From assembly GCA_018398765.1 (NCBI GenBank), contig JAHBMJ010000152.1:2664-55239 (forward strand): DNA of 52,576 nt. Direction: 5' to 3'. This document shows positions 25,855-35,336 of the stretch, in pieces; positions within the stretch are counted from its first letter, which is position 1, and each line of letters opens with the position of its first letter. The translations under genes and the position numbers were made by a program. The stretch comes from Chromera velia (lineage: Eukaryota; Sar; Chromeraceae). The notes under the pieces were generated by a model, which was not told the DNA's origin, ran no database searches, and saw only the letters and a program-made list of their open reading frames with translations.

Positions 25855-27900
25855 TGCGTGCGTGTGTGTGTGTATGTATGTATGCATGTGCATGGGTGTG
25901 TGCGGCTCCGATGCCGTGAGTGATTTCTTGCTTGTGCGTGCAGGCAGTGGGAGAAGAGCTCGTTCTCCGCTGGCTGATAGAGGCCCTCCACGTGACCTGC
26001 CAGGCCTGCTACTCGGCTCTGAGGGTGAGCTAGAAAGCCCCCTCACTGCATGCCTCCGAGTCGATGCATTCAGTTGGGCTGATGCTTCGATCGGGGCGGA
26101 TTCATTCGAGAATTTGGGAGTGCAGAAATGCTTTGGGGGTGATTATATATTTCTGTTCGCCTCTCTTTCTGTGCCTCGCTCGGTCTTTCCTGACTCAGCC
26201 AAGACCAAGGCCTTCCTCAGAATAGCCAGGCAGTCCCTGAACAAGAAGAAGAAGAAGAAGAGAAGAAAGAAAAATGCAGCGATGTGGTGTGTGTGCCCTC
26301 CAAAAGTGCGACCGCCCAAATCGACAGGCGGCAAGTTACTGGCCTGTCACGTGGGTTCATATGGTGTTGCCGCTTTTTTTTGCGTATGGACTGTACGAGT
26401 GCCTTCTTTGATGCAGGCAGCTGATGAAGCGTCGGCCGAACGCGCGTACTGTGCGATTCAGAAGGTCAGTCCGTCAATGCAGGCTCACATGCACGTCTAG
26501 ATGAAAGAAGAAGAACGAGCGCGTATGAATGAATGAATGAATGAACATGCAAAAAGAAACAAAATGTGCGGACCTCTCGGGTAGTGGGTGGGCAGGGCGA
26601 CGGGGAGCCGTGGGTTGGCAGGGGGAAGTCTGGTTTGGGTAAGTAGAGCGTTGGCGGTCCCGGTAGAAGTTGTGTTGAGGATATCTGTGCATTCGTTCGT
26701 TCATTCACTCATTCTTTCCTTCCCTCCTAATGGGCTTGGAGAAAGCTCAGCAAGACTTGGGTAGCCGGAAGGAGGGGAACAAAGAGCGGGGAAAAAGCAG
26801 CTAGCAGCAAAACAACGTAAAGAGAGGAGAGAATCAGAGGGCAACAACGAAGCAGGGAGAGCGCAGACAGTGTGAAGAAGGAGAACCCAACACAAAGGAA
26901 CACAAGAAGGAACCCAGAAGAGGGAGGAGAATGGATGAATCGATTCGCATAGTCTCTAAAACTAAACTGCCTCCCGTCCCTCTTTCTTTCTGCCTTCCTA
27001 TGTATGCGTGCAGACTCTGAGAGGCCGAATGACAACGGTTGAGGAGGCTAGACAGGCCTCGCAAACGTCCGTTCGATCGTCTGTCTGTCTGTCTGTCTGT
27101 CTGTCTTTGTGCGTGTCCCTCGTGTCTCGCTGTCTCTCGGTCTGTCTGCCTGTATCACCCGCCTTCATTCCGTTTTTATGCATAAATATTGACTTTTTCC
27201 ATCTGTGACTTCGTTCCGACCTTTTTCTCGCTTTCTTGTAAGATTCCGTGCCCATTTGTACGGGCAAAGCGTGACCGCATCAACGCGAGACAAGACGCCG
27301 ACTCCCCCTTGTCCTTTCATCGATGCACTGGACCCCTTTCCGTCCTCCCGCCCGCTGCATTGCAGCGTCCCCGTCTCACCTGAAAGGCCAAAGGAGAAGA
27401 TACAAAAGACCCCGGCACAGCACGCGGAGGGGGCCCTTTCTTCTTCTTTTGAGGGGCTCGGGGAAGAACGAGGAGAGGGAGAGAAAGAGAGACCTGGACC
27501 CCCTGGAAGAACCCTCAGCCTGGTGATGCCCTTCGTGTGGCAACAGGTGGGTGGGTGGGTATGGGGCCTGAAGGGGAAACGGATCGGTTACGACCAGAGA
27601 AAACGTTGTATGTGTCACATTTCTTGCGTGTTTTAGATGTTCCAGCATTGTGGCTGTGTTCTGACAAAGGAAAAAAAATTCGCATGCATGCAGTGTGTCT
27701 TCTTCTCTTCAGGCGTGCATGGCATGCACCCCCTTCTCTTCTCTTCTCTTTGCATGTGAATTTTGCCTCACAATGCGGCCATATTCCCGTCGCTTCCCTC
27801 CTTCATTCATTCTACGGAGGGACTGCAGCTTCGATCTGCTTCGTTGGGGCCCTTCCACCAGTGGGGCTCTTTCTGCAGGGGCCCTTTCTGCCTTCGTAGA

Positions 27901-27957
<57 letters not shown>

Positions 27958-28020
27958 GAGGAGGAAGGCGGGGAGCCTCTCTCTCCTCAACCCCGAGTTG
28001 TGGAATCCATGAGACTCTGA
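19716..28020 (+). CDS. FUSC/aromatic-acid-exporter-type membrane protein with long C-terminal region
   Basis: Complete 14-exon model: 19716-19968, 20339-20446, 21056-21497, 22070-22264, 22690-23097, 23537-23859, 24203-24634, 25194-25687, 25944-26024, 26221-26286, 26417-26464, 27014-27078, 27243-27546, 27955-28020. The coding length is 3,285 bases, 1,094 aa, ending in TGA, with every intron phase consistent. Residues about 85-290 form an FUSC-like membrane core: LQMALCFFVGSCCISL, NWVLISAAVCLEGSMGASRK, GLLRILGTMIAGLSGILVIL, then hydrophobic stretches at about 212-228, 236-252 and 273-292. The order of a membrane pair, a G(A/S)xxRKGLLRxxGT motif and more helices is typical of FUSC, ArAE and plant ALMT anion transporters, so export of organic anions is likely; the substrate is unknown. 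The remaining 800 residues are mostly soluble, with a Gln run, Arg/Glu-rich charged stretches and Pro-rich parts. I see only one FUSC half, where many family members have two. The region around 27,790-27,900 could hold one more exon. Confidence 0.85.
22013..22061. repeat. (TC)n(TG)n repeat ending at a splice acceptor
   Basis: Dinucleotide tract that stops 8 bp before exon 22070-22264; it may act as the pyrimidine-rich tract of that acceptor. Confidence 0.85.
22383..22437. repeat. (TG)n microsatellite
   Basis: TG run in the intron between exons 22070-22264 and 22690-23097. Confidence 0.85.
25806..25880. repeat. (GC)n/(GT)n microsatellite
   Basis: GTGTGTGTGCGCGCGCGCGC-type tract, then GTGT and GTAT steps. 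It lies in the intron before exon 25944-26024 and could adopt Z-DNA. Confidence 0.85.
27901..27954. repeat. (TC)n(TG)n repeat abutting the last acceptor
   Basis: CT run then GT run, ending in GTGTGCAG directly at the last exon (27955). No other pyrimidine tract is present, so the repeat itself forms the 3' splice region. Confidence 0.85.
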
Positions 28021-29456
28021 CAAAGACAGCTCTGGTCCCTTTCCCTCCCTCCTTCCTCCCTCCCTTACATTCCTTTTCTGCCTCGGGAGGCGGGTTTTCG
28101 TTCCTGCGACAGCTTTTCGGCGGCGGGGTGAGGAGAGAGGGCGAAGAATGGGGGGCAGGGCGGTAGACAGAGAATGAGGACCAAATCTGGTTTCCATATC
28201 AGCCTTATCCTGCCTCTCATCCATACGTGCGTATGTGTGTGTGTCTGAGAGAGAGAGAGAGAGAGCTCCGTGTGCTCTGTGCCGCAGGTAGATTTGAATT
28301 TATGCGACGGCGGTGAAACTTGTATTGAACTTTCCTTAGGTGTGTGTCATGAGTCATCGGAAGAATTAAGGGGCTGCCCCGTCTCCACTCACGGATTGAG
28401 CAGAGACAGAGGGGGAAAAGGGGTTGCACGGGGAAGAGAGATGGGATTGATTATGTACTCACGGGTTCCATTTTCTTCTTCACTGTGTTCATGAGTACAT
28501 GTCATATGTGATGCGATGATCGATGCATGCAGTAGTTTTTTGTGAATCAATCAACAGCGATCGATTGAGAGAATTGGTCTGACGTGAACTCTTTACAGTG
28601 AGACGAGCAGAAGGGCGGAAGGAATGTGTGTCCGCGTAGCTGTGCAGAAGCGAAAGATTCAGACAGGGGCCACAAAAGTACCCGAATAAGGAAGAAGGGG
28701 GAAGTGCAGCGAGAGTCCATTGTGGAAAGAAGAAATGAGAAAAGCAGAAAGGAACAAGGGATGAGGAGCAAGAGGAGGGGGACAAAAGCCTTCAAGCTAG
28801 CCTTCAAGACAAGAAATCGACTTTGTGTAAGAAAAAAATTCTGTGCATGGAACTGCTGGCCTTTTCTTTCTGAGTGAGCAGTTGCCTGTCTGATTGACTT
28901 TGAATAATCCTTCCTGTATTCCTTCCTCTCTTCGATATGTCCTGCTGTGCTGAGGTTAATCGTGGATCGATCAATTTGTTGTATCATCAAGAAGATATAG
29001 ATGAACAAGAAAAGTGCTAGGAAAAGTGGTTGAAAAGACCGTGACAATTAATCCATTAAGCATGACACACTTGAAAAGATGAAACGGTCCATTTCAAACG
29101 GATGTTTTTTTAATTTCTATACACAGTCGTATTGAAATTATCATATTATAATTAATAATTATATACTTCCGCTTTGATTTCTACCACTGGCAACTTGAAT
29201 GTTTTTATATTTATAGTTTGTATGTATATATATGTGCATCATAAGTTTCCAGACTTAATAATAAGATAACTCCAAGCACAGGTCGATAACTAAATCAATG
29301 TCAGACTGTCATCATCGATTATTCAAGATTCTGCGCGCTAGTAAACATGAAGAAAAACTGTGCGGAGACTCTGAGAAATTGTGGGTTTGCTTCTAAAGTT
29401 TCAACACTGTGCCGGAATGAAGGCCATAGCAAAGTGTCAGACTCAAAGATTAGTGC
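28021..29456. other. Intergenic stretch
   Basis: No supported gene. A short GA run lies at about 28,247-28,265. The minus frame at 28,547-29,047 is hydrophobic but has no recognisable domain. From about 28,950 the sequence turns AT-rich. Confidence 0.5.
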
Positions 29457-29698
29457 CTAGGCGACGCACAGTGGTAAAAAAAAAAAAAAGAATAGACATG
29501 TCGAGATTTTTTTTTTCTTTTTTTTTTTTTTTTAGTCTAGTGGTCAAAGGTCTAAGCAAACTTAGCAAAGGTAGGTTTTGTAGTTAGATGTGTTTTTGTT
29601 ATATGTTTGGTACTTCCAATAAAATAATAGAAAAAAAAAAAAGATTAGGCTTCTCCAGATTTTTTTTTTCTTTTTTTTTATCACTGTGCGTCGCCTAG
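29457..29698. mobile_element. 242-bp MITE with terminal inverted repeats and 8-bp target duplication
   Basis: The left end starts CTAGGCGACGCACAGTGGTA and runs into poly-A. The right end is its reverse complement with one mismatch (G to A at base 18). The flanks are an exact 8-bp direct repeat, ATTAGTGC, at 29449-29456 and 29699-29706. The interior is AT-rich with poly-A and poly-T runs and no coding capacity. An 8-bp target duplication is typical of hAT elements, so this is probably a non-autonomous hAT-like MITE; the superfamily is inference. Confidence 0.8.
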
Positions 29699-30202
29699 AT
29701 TAGTGCTCAGTTGGAAACCACTAGGAAGTTCTGCAAGTTTCTCATCCGTGATTGAACCTGTCAATGTGGAAAGGATCCACGAATGCAAGTAAAAAGAACA
29801 AGCAGGAGAGTTCTCTGCAACAAAAATGTCTGGGCACCTTTTTTCCATGAACTCAACCACGCGAGAGAAAACGTGTCTAACATCTACAGCCTCCAAAATC
29901 TGTCAGAGGAGAAGAAGAAGGAATATAATCTCCATTTGAGACGTCTGGGAACCATTAAGTGGGAGATGTTCGGGAGAGAGGGGCATGATCTGAACAAAGA
30001 TCAGCAGCCACTGTCCGGCATATAGAGGGATTATGAATTCTGGTAGGCTTGCATGGTCAATTGGATCGATTTTCACTCTGTTTTTTATACTGGTATGTGC
30101 AGCTTGTGTAGAGCTGTCCACTATCCGTTTTGTATTGCATTAGCGGTGCACTATGACACATAAAACAAAAGTTTCAAGTTGACTCCCAATTTTTTTTTTT
30201 TT

Positions 30203-30462
30203 GTACTACCAATTTTTTTTTCGGCGGTCCTAAAAAATTCCTATTTAAAAATTGGTAACTCCCAATTTTTAGGTGACTCTAAGTGTTCATAAAATTTGTT
30301 CCCAGTAATGAATTAGAGTCTAATGACTACGGCTAGAGACTAGTGAGCCCTTGTCTAGCCCGTACACAAAATTTCAGCTTCAAACTCCATGTACTTCTTT
30401 CACTAGACTAGGTACCAATTTTTCAAAATTGGGAGTTACTAGCGGTAAAAAATTGGTAGTAC
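30203..30462. mobile_element. Nested inverted-repeat element, MITE-like
   Basis: Two nested pairs of perfect inverted arms: outer 30203-30218 (GTACTACCAATTTTTT) with 30447-30462, and inner 30255-30269 (GTAACTCCCAATTTT) with 30425-30439. Further direct copies of ACTCCCAATT lie at about 30182 and 30485. There is no coding content. The exact ends and target duplication are unclear. Confidence 0.5.
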
Positions 30463-31040
30463 TACCAATTCGACACCCAATTCAACTCCCAATTCTTTAG
30501 GGTGCAGTCTCTCAAATGAGTTTTCACACTTTTTTGTGCGGAAAAAAAAAAAAATGATCACAAAAAGATTTTTTTATCGGTTTCACATGAATATGAACGC
30601 CCAAAAGCTTTTAATTCCAAAGGTCTGTTCAGTGAAAAAGAGGTCATCCAGCCTATTTTCCAGATATTCAAGTTTTGATTGAGGGTTTGAAGTAGTCTTT
30701 TGTTGTGCTGTGGCAGTTTTTACACTTTTTTCTTAAATTGCCTTAAGCCCTTCTTGGGCCCCTCCTATCAAACCGATCAACGATGACAAACAATCTCATA
30801 GGTCATACATAACAACAAAAAAATTCTAGTCTTAAATTAAGATGACTCTCTAGGATAACTCTAAGATACTAGCTAAGATAAAAACTTATGTAAACTCTTA
30901 GTTTTAACAATAGTTTATTATAATTTTGAGAGTCTTAATTTAGCTTTTAGTCTAGTTTTTAGTGATTTTCTTGTCTCTAAGGCTTCCTAGAATTTGCTAG
31001 TGGTGTTGACTGTGTCATGTTGTCTTCAGTGCTGTCGAGA

Positions 31041-31345
31041 GTGACCTCTAGACTTCAACCTCAAATCTACCTCAAATCTGGTCAGATTTGAGCTTGAAGC
31101 TCAAATCAAATCAAATAAAATTAAATTAAATCAAATCCTATTAAATGAAATCTGGTCACTACCGATCGTAATCATAAGTAATCAAATAGCATGCAACAAC
31201 ATAATCTAGAATAACATACAATACCTAGTATAATACGTACCATACAATAATAATCATTCATATTTATTAATAGTGACCATGTTTGATTTGATTTGATTTG
31301 ATTTGAGGTAGGGCTTAAGCTCAAATCAAATATCTAGTCAGAGAG
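31041..31345. repeat. CAAAT-array inverted repeat, copies 1 and 2
   Basis: The left arm (about 31041-31160) contains CCTCAAATC steps, GAAGCTCAAATCAAATCAAA and ends near TCTGGTCACTAC. The right arm (about 31262-31345) has the same pieces in reverse complement: TAGTGACCATG, (TTTGA)n and GAGGTAGGGCTTAAGCTCAAA. Both arms carry a GGTCACTA core next to the pentamer array. Confidence 0.5.
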
Positions 31346-31677
31346 GACCTAATGTTTAAAGACCTATCAAATACGATCAAATATTTGATCAATATGACTT
31401 TCAACCTCAAATATGAAGGTCCTGAAAAAACTTTTGTAAGTACCGATCCGTCACGCATGCTGATTCAAATGAAAAAACCTAAATCTTGATGGTTTGCTCT
31501 CAAAAAAAAAGTTTTGAGCTGCACTGAAATTGAGGTTTCACCCCCTTTTACTTCGTGCAGAGGTAAACCGATCAGCTGAACGTTTTCCCGAACAGCTGTG
31601 TTGACTTTTCTGGTGCTGGAACATCTTTTACGGCCCCTTTTTTGAGCGTCTACAAACATTTTACACCCCGTAAAGAC

Positions 31678-31953
31678 ATGTCACACAATCCAACAAGGTC
31701 GAACGGGAAGAAGGAGGCATTTGTTTTTAGAGCCGGGTACGCAAAAAAAGTATGGTCCGTGCAAAAGGGAGCAAATGTAATTCAGTGTCAGGTGAAAATA
31801 CAAGGAGCCGAGGGGGAAGGAGAAACTATTTGTGGCTGTGAGTATGCAGCAGCGGCAACCAGTTTTTTTCAAACCTACCTCATCAATCAGCATGGCTTGA
31901 CGATCACGTCTGACAAACAAGTGCAGCTGCTCCAAGAAAGACAGGAAAAGTGA
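31678..31953 (+). CDS. Hypothetical 91-aa protein, weak BED-zinc-finger resemblance
   Basis: ATG at 31678 to TGA at 31951-31953. It contains KKVWSVQKG, then NVIQCQVKIQ, ICGCEY and YLINQHG. A Trp-containing start, two Cys positions and a late His recall BED fingers of hAT-type transposases. However, the spacing is off and the final His or Cys is missing. It lies in the AT-rich tract with the MITE, so a decayed transposon fragment is a reasonable alternative to a host gene. Confidence 0.3.
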   Translation: MSHNPTRSNGKKEAFVFRAGYAKKVWSVQKGANVIQCQVKIQGAEGEGETICGCEYAAAATSFFQTYLINQHGLTITSDKQVQLLQERQEK

Positions 31954-32454
31954 TCGGAGGGGGCGGGGGGGACGAAGCAGCCTGACGTGTGAACGTTTTT
32001 CCCCACCAAAGATGAAGCAGAAGCCGTGGTCGCACCATATGCAGAGACGCATGAGAAGAAAATCAAGTGCGATATGCTGCATGAGATTCAATTCACATTG
32101 AAAAAAATGATCATGAAGAAGAGGAAAAGGAAGTGCCATAAAGCTGAGTGATTGTCACCTCAATTTTGGTACGTGCTCTAACTTTATCGTATCAACAAAA
32201 AGTCATATGCAATTTCAAATTTATCAATTTTACGTTTAGTTTTACGTTCTTAATCTCTATTAATACTAGAATGAGTCTCAGTGACTAGTGTATATATACT
32301 GCTACACAGGCATATTTTTTTTACAGAACTGATAAGTTATAATTTTATATATATTTTTTTAAATTTTTGAAACACACATCAGAAATGTTCTGATAACTAT
32401 TGTCATGAGAAAAATGAATCAGAGAGAAGTAAGTCAGTGACTCAGTGAGGAACC

Positions 32455-32570
32455 CTAAGAGGTTAACCTCAAATCTTACCTCAAATATCAAATATTTGAG
32501 GTTAAAGCTCAAATCAAATCAAATCAAATCAAATCAAATATAATCAAATCAAACATAGTCACTATTCATT
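32455..32570. repeat. CAAAT-array repeat, copy 3
   Basis: Same order as the copies near 31.1 kb: GTTAACCTCAAATCTTACCT, a TATCAAATATTTGAGGTTAA hairpin, (TCAAA)n, then CATAGTCACTATT. Confidence 0.5.
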
Positions 32571-32579
32571 AATTCATTC

Positions 32580-32735
32580 TGAATCATTTATTAATTTATT
32601 CATTCATTCATTCATTCATATTCATTCACTAGTTCATTCATTCATTCGTGCATGCATTTATATGCATGCATGCATGTTCATTCATTCATTCATTCATTTA
32701 TTTATTCATTCATTCATTCATTCATTCATTTAATA
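32580..32735. repeat. (ATTC)n/(ATTT)n microsatellite
   Basis: Tetranucleotide array interrupted by TGCATGCATGCATG. It follows CAAAT copy 3 directly. The plus-strand frame over it (32,652-32,963) is repeat-driven. Confidence 0.85.
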
Positions 32736-33290
32736 TCAAACAAACATATTACTAGACTGAGAAAAAACGTAAAACATACCAGTAACTCCAGCAGTAAGTA
32801 TAGATGGGGGGGCATTGACTTAAAGTTTGTTCCTAGCGTCTGGCCTATGCGTCTTTCGTCTCTTCCTTCTGTCCTGGTTACTGCTCTCGCTGCTAGCTCT
32901 CTCTCTCATGCGACCTCATACTTGACGCTCCTCCGTCCGAATGCCTTCTTCGGCATTTGCTAAGTGCTTCCTATCCCTCAGTCTAGATACTTTGTGACTA
33001 AAATTAATATAGAAGTACTATATACCGACATTAATTGTATAGGCAATCATCATTGAATCATATCAGTGAGTTCTTTATATGAATGAATGAATGAATGAAT
33101 GAAGTTGGCTTTGCTAGAGTGGAGCCGTGCTCCCAGCAGCCCATGTTCATGCAAGAGATCGTCAATCACTCAACTCTAGAGATAAGGCTAAGCGCGAGAT
33201 CCCCTGAAGTGCTCGCTTGGTGAGCTCACGAGCAGCATGCGCATTGGAGGTGGCAATAGAAGACTCGAACAGAAGAAGAAAAGGTCGCGT

Positions 33291-33683
33291 TCACACAGAA
33301 ACAGGCGTGCACAGTGAGTAACAAAGATCGCAAACGGCTCTGCATGCTTCATACGGATCGACTTGTAAAGCCAAAAGCAGCATCTTCCTCGCTTCTGTTT
33401 CGGCTGCATCCGATCCCTCAATTCCTTCTCTCTGAATCCTTTGCTTCACTTTCTTTCCCTCTACCACTTTGTTTAGTTTATTTCTTGCTTCTACCCAATT
33501 GGAGCATACTGAAAGCCGGTGCCAGAGATCATCAATTTTTCTTCCATTTGAACAACCCTCTGCCAGATAAAACACCTCTCCCGGAGAGTTGGCCCCCCCC
33601 GTCAGACCCTTCCGATTTAGTGTCAATGCCCTTAGGAGTGGCTCAATCTTCTCACATAAGGCACTTCTCGGCAGACAGGACAT
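33291..33683 (-). CDS. Hypothetical open frame downstream of the fused glycosyltransferase gene
   Basis: Open for 130 codons from an ATG at 33683. It has a balanced composition with a charged helical middle (EARNKLNKVVEGKKVKQRIQ). It starts 94 bp past the TGA of the glycosyltransferase gene on the same strand. I do not recognise it. It could be a small gene, part of a longer 3' UTR, or chance. Confidence 0.3.
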   Translation of the reverse strand: MSCLPRSALCEKIEPLLRALTLNRKGLTGGANSPGEVFYLAEGCSNGRKIDDLWHRLSVCSNWVEARNKLNKVVEGKKVKQRIQREGIEGSDAAETEARKMLLLALQVDPYEACRAVCDLCYSLCTPVSV

Positions 33684-33776
33684 CCGTACCTTGGGGCCAT
33701 TCTTTGAAGACAAAAGAAATAGAGAAGAACGTGAAGAAGACGGAAGACGGAAGACGGAACGTGAAACAGTTTAATT

Positions 33777-35145
33777 TCAGTTGCATAGGAGTTGATCGCT
33801 TTCTAGCTTGTTCCTCATTTCTTCGTCTTTTGGTTGATTTTTTTGAAAACTTCCCGTTGCGCATGCTTTCCGTATACAAAATGCGCAAGACGTTGGGTCG
33901 GGATCCTCCAGATGGCAGCTGTCTCCCAAGCCACGATCTAACACATGGCTCATGTAACCAAAAAAACGTGGGTGTCGGAAGGCCACGGTCATCCCGGCTT
34001 CTTCTAGACCCTTTCTGAGCATCACCTCTGCATTCCGAAAGTCGCCCCTCTGTACATGTTTGCGAGCAGCAACGAGGGGGTGCATGTAGTGGTCGAAGGC
34101 ATTCCTGCCAAAAACTGCAAATTTGTCGTTCATCGAGTCCTGCCGGGCGACTTCACTGGTCGGAGTGTTGTCCTCATCTACCCCCGGATAGGCCAGGCAG
34201 TCGGGAACAATGACCTCCGAGGCCCCCACCTGCGTGAGGACGTGGGGGTCCACCGGGTGGAAGTGGACGTTGTCTGTGCGGGTGCGGATGCCGATTTGGT
34301 ACTCCAAATCTTTGACCTTCTCGTAACATCGGATCACCTCCAACGCCTTCTTCATGTTTGCCATGTGCTTGATCGTTCCCTGCACGCTCGGCCCCTTCCA
34401 GTCTTTTCGGCAAGTACCCTTTGGGCACATCTCTGCAGCCGTGTATTTGGTTCCGTAGTACCTGCAGACAACTTTTCGAAATCATTCATCGTTGGACAGA
34501 CAGCTGTGGAAGACAGGGGATGAAGGTCCAGTCTCCCACATCAATAGCAGCACACGGCTCTGTATTTTTCTTTCCTGGCCAGCTTGGAATTCACAGATTC
34601 CTGCATGACACTCAAGCAAGCTGGGCTGCACTTGAATTGCTCCTTTTTGTCCATCCGGATTCTTCATGCATGAGCACACAGGAGAAGGAGAACAAAATAA
34701 CAGTAACACGTACCCACCTGGACAGAATGGCGTCCGGGTCCTCTTCGTGAGTGAGGCCGATGAAGACAAGAGAGGAAACGCCCGTCTCTGTTTTCTCGGC
34801 AGTGGGATTCGCCGCAAGGGACGCGGCATCTGCCGTGGCTGCCCATGCGGCCCCCCGGAATCTGTCTCTGAGGTCCAGCAGCTTCACGTCCACTTTCTCC
34901 AACGTCTTCTGGACCTTCGAGAGATGTCCCTCGGAGAACCTGACAGCCGCGTCGCTGTACTCATTCCCGTCAGACAACACCAAGAAGATGTCGACGTCCC
35001 AGCCCTTCAACAACAGAGGCCCGACCAGATTCCGCATCGTCGTGTCGATAAAGATCGGAAGCAGACGAACCATCTGCCCTGCATGGAACGTTCAAAGCAC
35101 GTGTGTGTGAATGTGCGAGTGTGTGTGTGTGTGCGCGCGCGTGCG

Positions 35146-35185
<40 letters not shown>

Positions 35186-35198
35186 TGCGCGCGCGTGC

Positions 35199-35242
<44 letters not shown>

Positions 35243-35281
35243 ATGTGTGTGTGCGTGTGTATACGTGCACGCGTGCCAGAG

Positions 35282-35336
<55 letters not shown>

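Noticed and set aside
26200-26280. Lys-rich exon frame (AKTKAFLRIARQSL) in the FUSC gene
   Set aside because: The phase is wrong for the upstream exon; the CCTCAG acceptor at 26220 gives a frame that closes on both sides.
29681-29896. Minus-strand 71-aa frame (DVRHVFSRVVEFMEKR...)
   Set aside because: It looks protein-like but overlaps the MITE end, has no family match I recognise, and the opposite strand is also open.
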